From contig JAJDWA010000070.1 of assembly GCA_022825825.1 (NCBI GenBank), positions 1 through 64,000 of the forward strand: a stretch of 64,000 nt of DNA. Reading direction: 5' to 3'. Below the pieces are notes generated by a model. The model saw only the letters and a program-made list of their open reading frames with translations, did not search any database and was not told the DNA's origin. This document shows, one piece after another, positions 59,306 to 64,000 of the stretch; position 1 is the stretch's first letter; each line of letters starts with the position of its first letter. A program made the position numbers and the translations under genes. Source of the stretch: Candidatus Poribacteria bacterium. GTDB lineage: Bacteria > Poribacteria > WGA-4E > WGA-3G.

Positions 59306-59437
59306 CATAATTATTGTCAAAAAAGCGTAATTTAGTGTTAATTATTTGATATTTATTGATTTTTTGTGTATAATTACTGTTAATATAATACAATTCAGTG
59401 TTAATTATTTGACATTTGATTGTATTTACTGTATAAT
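59306..59437 (+). promoter_or_regulatory. Tandem 63-bp repeat carrying duplicated consensus promoters
   Basis: GTGTTAATTATTTGA occurs at 59335 and 59398, exactly 63 bases apart. Each copy forms a promoter with a 17-base spacer: TTGATA (59346-59351) with TATAAT (59369-59374), and TTGACA (59409-59414) with TATAAT (59432-59437). A further -10-like CATAAT lies at 59306-59311, again 63 bases upstream, without a -35 box. The second promoter is a perfect consensus. The words ATAATTACTGTTAAT and TGTTAATTATT within each unit could also be operator sites. Confidence 0.75.
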
Positions 59438-59449
59438 TACTGTTAATCA

Positions 59450-59566
59450 ATGAGAGATACCTGCACTAAAAACATGACGTGCATGGTGTGCGTCCCCCAC
59501 TGACAAGTGGAAAACCCACAGTGCAGACAAAAAACTCTCATAACAGACATGCCGTTGGGGCGTGTC
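59450..59566 (+). ncRNA. Candidate structured leader RNA
   Basis: Beginning about where the strong promoter would start, the leader folds well. An outer stem ATGAGAG/CTCTCAT (59450-59456 with 59535-59541) encloses CTGCAC/GTGCAG (59461-59466 with 59521-59526) and a small hairpin CCACT-GACA-AGTGG (59497-59510). Outside it lies a second hairpin, GACATGCC/GGCGTGTC (59546-59553 with 59559-59566), 13 bases before the ribosome-binding site GCGGAGG. I do not recognise a known riboswitch or ribozyme class. Confidence 0.45.
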
Positions 59567-59588
59567 ACACAACAAGCGGAGGTTATAG

Positions 59589-60359
59589 ATGACTCGAGAC
59601 ATCATCACCAATAAATGGATTATTGGCGCGATAGTCTTCTTGATAGTATTTGCCGGTGCGTGTGTATTATGGTACCGATACGACACGGCACCTTATAGGC
59701 AAGAGGCAGCCGAAGCCGCCAAGTTACTCCGCCAACGGGAAGCAACCCAAAAAGCAGATACTGAGAACGCGGTAAAACGGGCAGCCGATGCACCTGCGGA
59801 AAGCAGTACGCCACCCGCAGAGCAACCAATAGTCGATGAGGAAAGTATCCCCCAAAATGCTGATATGGATAATACTACCCAGGTAGACATAAAACATGAG
59901 GGTGGAACGAGAACAATAACAATTGATAAAACCGTACATCCATACATGTTGGAATCACCGTTTGGCTTTGGGGCCTATCCAGAAATACCCCCTGGGTGGC
60001 CTGGATTTGCTATTTGGATGACAGTAAAAGAAGCATACGACACTTTTCCAAGCGACACAAAGCGAGACAATGAGTTAATGGCCCGAGTGACAATCAAAGC
60101 ATGGAACGAGGGTGACAGAAACTGGACACATGCAAATATGGATCGTCTAACTGGCAAAGTTTATCTAATGTACCCTAATACAGTCTATATTACTGTAAAA
60201 GATCATGTATTAGAGGACGGTACCGTAATACAAAGGATTACCCGTCAATTAGGGAAGGCTCCCACCGATGTCGACCTATTAAACCCTCCGTCTCACATAA
60301 CTGTTTTAGATTATGATTCATCAGGGATTGACCCTTATGAATATCTCAATCTAAATTAG
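59589..60359 (+). CDS. Membrane-anchored protein of unknown function
   Basis: The 256-residue protein has one N-terminal helix (WIIGAIVFLIVFAGACVLW, residues 9-28), then a charged helical and Pro/Glu linker (about 35-95) and a soluble domain from about 95: TITIDKTVHPYMLESPFGFG, AYPEIPPGWPGFAIWM, then KVYLMYPNTVYITVKDHVLE and the ending DSSGIDPYEYLNLN. I do not recognise a family with a known role. The layout (short anchor, linker, one compact domain) resembles the middle gene of the unknown operon at 38.2-40.5 kb in plan only. Expression is probably strong, given the tandem consensus promoters upstream. Confidence 0.6.
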   Translation: MTRDIITNKWIIGAIVFLIVFAGACVLWYRYDTAPYRQEAAEAAKLLRQREATQKADTENAVKRAADAPAESSTPPAEQPIVDEESIPQNADMDNTTQVDIKHEGGTRTITIDKTVHPYMLESPFGFGAYPEIPPGWPGFAIWMTVKEAYDTFPSDTKRDNELMARVTIKAWNEGDRNWTHANMDRLTGKVYLMYPNTVYITVKDHVLEDGTVIQRITRQLGKAPTDVDLLNPPSHITVLDYDSSGIDPYEYLNLN

Positions 60360-60383
60360 TGCTTTGTCAACATATTATTGTCC

Positions 60384-60449
60384 GTCGCGATTCGGAGATC
60401 GCTCCTACCGATGAACTGCTTATCGTAGGAGGGAACTCCGATTCCCGAC
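60384..60449. repeat. Core of the 142-bp element without its ends
   Basis: GTCGCGATTCGGAGATCGCT at 60384 and GTAGGAGGGAACTCCGATTC at 60425 are the two inner arms of the 142-bp elements at 6268 and 37019, in exchanged order and joined by a 16-base spacer. The outer TTTATAGT ends are missing. Confidence 0.65.
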
Positions 60450-60507
60450 CCCTTTCAAGCCCCATCAATTAGCACTTGACTAAACACTTGCAAAGGAGAA
60501 AAAAATG

Positions 60508-61203
60508 TTAAAACGTCTTTAGTGGCGATTTCACTCGTCGCACAATCCCAGAAAAATAGCACAGCCGATCATAATACCCCATCACCCGCTTTACATAGTG
60601 CCGCGTCTCGTTATACCCTCTAAAATATCCGTGCGGCGGCACACCTGCTTCCCAAATTTCTATATGCAATTTTTTATCCTTTTCTGTGAGTAGCCCCAGA
60701 TTTGTCCTAATAGATTCCCACTCATGCGGCTTACATTGCCGGTGCATTGCTATTTTCTGGGCATCTTTGATATGTCCCCGTCCACCATTATAACTCGCTA
60801 AAGCAATGCGAATACGATTTGGATGTGAACTTTCTGGATAGAGATCGTATAAACTGCGCAGATACCGAGTCGCGCCAGCAATACTCTCATGAGCTTCAAA
60901 AGGATCGGAAACACCGACTTCTTTCGCTGTTTCAGGCATTAGCTGCATCAATCCTTTCGCGCCAGCAGGACTCACGGCAGATTCGTTAAACCCAGATTCC
61001 TGGACAATCAGAGCAGTAACCAGCCGCCAATCCAACTGATGTATCGCAGCATGTTTCTGAATAACCCGCCGATACTTTAGAATCTTTGGGGAAACAGCCA
61101 GAAGCCGGACACCGTTCCAGTCACGGACAAGGGCGACTAAGCCCCCAATCAGTAATGTGCAAACGATAATTCTTACAAAAATGCGTTTTGTTATCTTTAC
61201 CAT
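60508..61203 (-). CDS. Membrane-anchored lytic transglycosylase (GH23)
   Basis: The 231-residue protein has an N-terminal helix (RIIVCTLLIGGLVALV) and one SLT domain: VTALIVQESGFNESAVSPAG with the catalytic Glu (about 69), AKGLMQLMPETAKEVGVSDP, ATRYLRSLYDLY and ALASYNGGRGHIKDA, ending in a Tyr-rich tail (GYNETRHYVKRVMGYYDRL) as in the MltF C-terminal domain. It cleaves the glycan strands of peptidoglycan, held at the membrane. It is a lone gene between repeats. Confidence 0.88.
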   Translation of the reverse strand: MVKITKRIFVRIIVCTLLIGGLVALVRDWNGVRLLAVSPKILKYRRVIQKHAAIHQLDWRLVTALIVQESGFNESAVSPAGAKGLMQLMPETAKEVGVSDPFEAHESIAGATRYLRSLYDLYPESSHPNRIRIALASYNGGRGHIKDAQKIAMHRQCKPHEWESIRTNLGLLTEKDKKLHIEIWEAGVPPHGYFRGYNETRHYVKRVMGYYDRLCYFSGIVRRVKSPLKTF

Positions 61204-61430
61204 GTGAGTCTAATACCAAATTAAACGTGAGCTCGGTATAAGCAATTTTGGAAACGGTAGGAGCGGTTTCCTAACCGCTCCGTGTCAGACACAAAACGTG
61301 CCTGTCGTTGCCAGGATAAGCCCGGTTCGGTTGGGAAACCGAACCTACCGTGGTTATTAAGAATTAGAATAAAATCAAAGCATGAAGAACTTTATATCTC
61401 TTGGACCGAGCTCACGTTACATTAAATATA
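61204..61430. repeat. Palindromic repeat with AACGTGAGCTCGGT ends
   Basis: AACGTGAGCTCGGT near 61224 faces ACCGAGCTCACGTT near 61406, with the inner cores GGTAGGAGCGGTTTCCTAACC and GGTTCGGTTGGGAAACCGAACC. The unit fills the gap between the transglycosylase and the next minus-strand gene. No gene is seen. Confidence 0.55.
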
Positions 61431-63398
61431 TTAACGCGGCAAGGCATGATAACCTATACCACTGAAAAATCCAACGACCATCCAGATTCCTACCATCACA
61501 TATTCACCAAAAATCAATCCGAATGCTATAGGACGGATCCGCCGATACATCATAGGACCGCCAAACTTCAACGTAATGTATTTGATGAGCCATCCCACAA
61601 AAATAGAAGACCATAGGTGAAACGCAGGATAGGTAGCACCTAATAAGTATCCGATCGGATGCAACGACCACCAGACAAAACTTTGACGCATCCAGAGCAT
61701 AAACGCTGTAAAACCTGCACCTGCAATCATACTATAAACCTCAAGCCAATTTGTTTCAACAGGAAATTGAATGAGTCTGTTCATTCGGTTGAAATAACCA
61801 CGCGGGGCACCGACAAATGACGAGCCTTGTAAAAACAGCGCGCCTTTATCGTAGACGAGTGTTAACGATGCATAAACGGATACGAGGATAGCAGCGACGA
61901 TTGAAATACCGAGTATCGGCACGATTCGGCGGCGGGCAAGTTGAACTTCATCGGCTGCTTTGAAACTGTGCAAGAAGTTCGGCATCATGAATTCTCCCCA
62001 ATCCCGTAGAAAAGTCCGCTGAAAACTGAGAACTGCCAAACTTTTTTGTCCCATTACCCCCGATCCGAGTGTGAAATTGATGTAATCTGATGGGAAAAAA
62101 GGGGCTTGCACAAGGAGTAGTCCACCGTTTACCACCATCCATGATAACACGACAGAGGTGATAAATATTGAGAGCAGCGTGACCACCGCCACCCAAGTGG
62201 TTATGCCAGCAATCACAAAGAACGCAACAAGAGTAACAAAACCGAGAAGAAATCCGAGCAGTGCTAAGCGATATGGCAGGGGTTCATCGGAATCGTCTAT
62301 TACACGTTTATCCCCTGATGGACTCGTTTGTTTCCTGTCTATACCAAACGTTCGCCTGAAAATCGTAGCAATATGTTCGCGTCCACCCCAGAAAACAGCA
62401 GGGACAAAAATAAGATAGCCTCCCATCACTTGACGGCTACAACTTAGCCACGGACCGATCCCAAAGCCAGTTGCATTCATGATGATGTATTGGAGTTTGA
62501 AAAATAGAAAGAAAAACCAGAGACTAAAAGACACTTCAAGCGTCAACAGTGCAGCCACACCGATAACTGAAAAATAGATAGCGATGTTCATCGCTGGCCA
62601 CATGCCGAGCGTATGCCACGGCTTTTCTGTAAAGGCGCGATGAATGTTATAAATCAATGGGATTTCTGGTACTGTAGGAAAATGGGCGTGTAGTCCATTG
62701 AGAAAATGTATCAGCACCGGCAATGCCATGCCTACCCACAATAATTTATTTTTGAAAAAAGCATTGAGAAGTGTTCCACGTTCCGGTGCTGCTGCCAATT
62801 GAACAGGAATTTGAACTAAGGGAAACGAGAATCGTTCGCGTTCTATCCACTGCTTGCGGAGGATTGTGGAGAGGCAGACCGTTGTGAAGTAAAAAACGAA
62901 AACAAAAAGCCCCCAGATAAGGAGCGGTTTGATCCAAGGTGACCACGGGACATTTCCACCCGGTGAAAGTCCTTCATAGAAATCTGTTACGGCTTGTGTG
63001 TCCGTAACGACCAACCACTCTGGGATGTGTGGTTGGAGTGTCTCTACCCAATCGTTTTCGGGAGTAGTGAAGTAACGTAGCGCAACAAGACAGGGTAGCA
63101 GAAACTGCAGCAGTCCCATTGAAGGAATGCCAACAGCAACGATTAGCATCATCCAGATAACTGTTAATTCAAGGGCAGAAAAGGAAAAACGACTGTTTCG
63201 CGTCAAAAAACGCAGCGGAAGATTGACAACGAATACAAGCAGGAGCAACCCAAAGATTGAACCGACAGGTAAGTGATTGCCCGCAATCCTTGAATTCCCT
63301 AAAAAATAATTGTTGTAGGGGGTGATTGCACATATTCCCCCTACCAAAAACAGTCCTACAAGGACAGCAGAAAATCGGATTTTTGGGCGGCGGGGCAT
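61431..63398 (-). CDS. OPT-like multi-pass membrane protein (DUF6785/DUF6784 type)
   Basis: The 655-residue protein has about 14 hydrophobic helices. The opening (AITPYNNYFLGNSRIAGNHL), ALELTVIWMMLIVAVGIPSM, the RERFSFPLVQIPVQL segment and the C-terminal LGATYPAFHLWSSIFVGWLIKYITLKFGG are typical of a family of large membrane proteins found in Planctomycetes and Poribacteria, related to oligopeptide transporters (OPT). The substrate is not known. It precedes the sulfatase fragment's end by about 235 bases in reading order, on the same strand, so it may belong to a catabolic unit with it. Confidence 0.7.
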   Translation of the reverse strand: MPRRPKIRFSAVLVGLFLVGGICAITPYNNYFLGNSRIAGNHLPVGSIFGLLLLVFVVNLPLRFLTRNSRFSFSALELTVIWMMLIVAVGIPSMGLLQFLLPCLVALRYFTTPENDWVETLQPHIPEWLVVTDTQAVTDFYEGLSPGGNVPWSPWIKPLLIWGLFVFVFYFTTVCLSTILRKQWIERERFSFPLVQIPVQLAAAPERGTLLNAFFKNKLLWVGMALPVLIHFLNGLHAHFPTVPEIPLIYNIHRAFTEKPWHTLGMWPAMNIAIYFSVIGVAALLTLEVSFSLWFFFLFFKLQYIIMNATGFGIGPWLSCSRQVMGGYLIFVPAVFWGGREHIATIFRRTFGIDRKQTSPSGDKRVIDDSDEPLPYRLALLGFLLGFVTLVAFFVIAGITTWVAVVTLLSIFITSVVLSWMVVNGGLLLVQAPFFPSDYINFTLGSGVMGQKSLAVLSFQRTFLRDWGEFMMPNFLHSFKAADEVQLARRRIVPILGISIVAAILVSVYASLTLVYDKGALFLQGSSFVGAPRGYFNRMNRLIQFPVETNWLEVYSMIAGAGFTAFMLWMRQSFVWWSLHPIGYLLGATYPAFHLWSSIFVGWLIKYITLKFGGPMMYRRIRPIAFGLIFGEYVMVGIWMVVGFFSGIGYHALPR

Positions 63399-63634
63399 AT
63401 TAAGTTCCTACACGATGAAATCGGTTCAAAAGATTACTACGATTAAAACGCATGATGCGGTGTGAAGCAGATTCTTCTCACCACGCTACACACCTGCCAC
63501 CTAACTATGAAAGGTTTTGGAATTAACGAGACACTTCAGGATAGGCGAGGTTAGGAAACCTCGCCTACGAGGGAAATTACCGTGCATGTGGGGGGACAAC
63601 ATGTCCATTTATTTTCATGATTTACTATATTTTC
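63399..63634. other. Spacer with GGCGAGGTTAGGAAACC palindrome
   Basis: The palindrome TAGGCGAGGTTAGGAAACC (63542-63560, continuing TCGCCTA) is the same core as the repeat at 343-375. Apart from it I see nothing; open frames here run antisense to the sulfatase end. Confidence 0.4.
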
Positions 63635-64000
63635 TCAATTCCCTTCAGTTTCATCACGGAGGACCGGGTTATAAAGACAGAGTTCTGCGTCTACAATTCT
63701 GCCATCAGGTAACGTATACTGATTCGGGGTACCGCCGCCCCACGGTGCTGTCCAATCTTTGCTGCGTTCTTTATCATCATCTTGTTTTTGCTGAACAGCT
63801 TCCCAAGAAAATCCTCCCATGAGTTGTTCATGTAGGGATGCTTCCAATTCGCTATGTTCAGGTTTCCCAGCAAGATTTTCAAATTCGTCAGGGTCATTTT
63901 CTAAATCAAACAAGATAGATTCATCTTTGGGAAAAGCGACATATTTATAGCGAGGCACTCTCAACATCCGCATTGGGCCTGTGGTTTGGTTTGCCCAATA
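63635..64000 (-). CDS. Sulfatase, C-terminal end only (runs off the window)
   Basis: The frame enters from the window's right edge and ends at the stop at 63635-63637. The visible 121 residues include TTGPMRMLRVPRYKYVAFPK, ESILFDLENDPDEFENLAGK and SLHEQLMGGFSWEAVQQ, the usual C-terminal pattern of arylsulfatase-A-type sulfatases (R-x-x-x-Y-K-Y...LFDLENDPxE). The catalytic Cys or Ser region lies outside the window. The enzyme would remove sulfate from sugars or polysaccharides. Confidence 0.82.
   Translation of the reverse strand, partial: YWANQTTGPMRMLRVPRYKYVAFPKDESILFDLENDPDEFENLAGKPEHSELEASLHEQLMGGFSWEAVQQKQDDDKERSKDWTAPWGGGTPNQYTLPDGRIVDAELCLYNPVLRDETEGN

Noticed and set aside
59450-59541. 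Hammerhead or other known ribozyme in the structured leader
   Set aside because: The loop CTGACAAG lacks the required CUGANGA core, and no twister or pistol core words could be found.

Overview
The window looks like a chromosomal piece of a Gram-negative, didermic bacterium with a large, loosely packed genome. An LPS route is present (an LpxL-type acyltransferase plus LptC, LptA and LptB), and there are secreted and lipid-anchored proteins and sigma-54. The mix of a DUF1501 protein, a sulfatase, Gfo/Idh/MocA dehydrogenases, an enolase-superfamily protein, internalin-like LRR lipoproteins, LamG and TolB-like secreted proteins, a DUF255 thioredoxin protein, an OPT-like DUF6785-type membrane protein and many palindromic intergenic repeats best fits Candidatus Poribacteria or a relative in the Planctomycetes/Poribacteria sphere. 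That placement is inference from gene content; no rRNA gene is present to settle it.

Layout. 1-1.4 kb: repeat-rich DNA with a complete IS982-family insertion sequence. 1.5-8.4 kb: an ECF sigma factor fused through one membrane helix to an Asp-box beta-propeller, an enolase-superfamily protein, and two secreted proteins (LamG and TolB-like) that share a C-terminal W-G-x-L-K ending. 9-18 kb: DUF1501 protein, rsmD, a GH36-like glycosidase, a family 4 uracil-DNA glycosylase, a 3'-phosphoadenosine phosphatase-like protein, two dehydrogenases and a TPR protein. 18.3-20.4 kb: a repeat field with nested mobile repeats, an SDR gene and a decayed Uma2 gene behind an intact consensus promoter. 20.4-31 kb: DUF255 thioredoxin protein, a DegT aminotransferase, two tandem giant LRR lipoproteins and a MATE exporter. 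31.2-37 kb: the envelope and regulation cluster lpxL-lptC-lptA-lptB-rpoN-hpf. 37-40.5 kb: a toxin-antitoxin pair and a three-gene operon of unknown function. 40.7-45.6 kb: valS, a thioesterase and nadB. 45.7-57.1 kb: a TPR lytic transglycosylase, a small lipoprotein, tRNA(CAT)-tilS-hpt, a dihaem cytochrome c, a lipoprotein, a LysM-M23 endopeptidase overlapping an outer-membrane-barrel/lytic-transglycosylase fusion, a dehydrogenase, and tRNA-Leu and tRNA-fMet. 57.3-64 kb: a conserved protein of unknown function, an XRE regulator, a membrane-anchored unknown protein behind tandem duplicated promoters and a structured leader, another lytic transglycosylase, an OPT-like membrane protein and the 3' end of a sulfatase.

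How the genes work together. The clearest functional unit is the envelope one: LpxL acylates lipid A, the Lpt proteins move LPS outward, and three lytic transglycosylases plus an M23 endopeptidase remodel peptidoglycan. tRNA(CAT)-tilS-hpt is a translation/purine cluster in which the tRNA sits in the tilS leader. Several promoters show a -35/-10 pair with exactly 17 bases between, so the vegetative sigma factor reads ordinary sigma70-type boxes.

Most unusual items: the membrane-tethered sigma factor with a sensor-like propeller; the 63-bp tandem promoter repeat with a folded leader RNA at 59.3-59.6 kb; the three-gene unknown operon at 38.2-40.5 kb; the shared C-terminal W-G-x-L-K ending; and a family of 142-bp palindromic elements with nested insertions elsewhere. 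I found no CRISPR array, prophage or recognised defence island.
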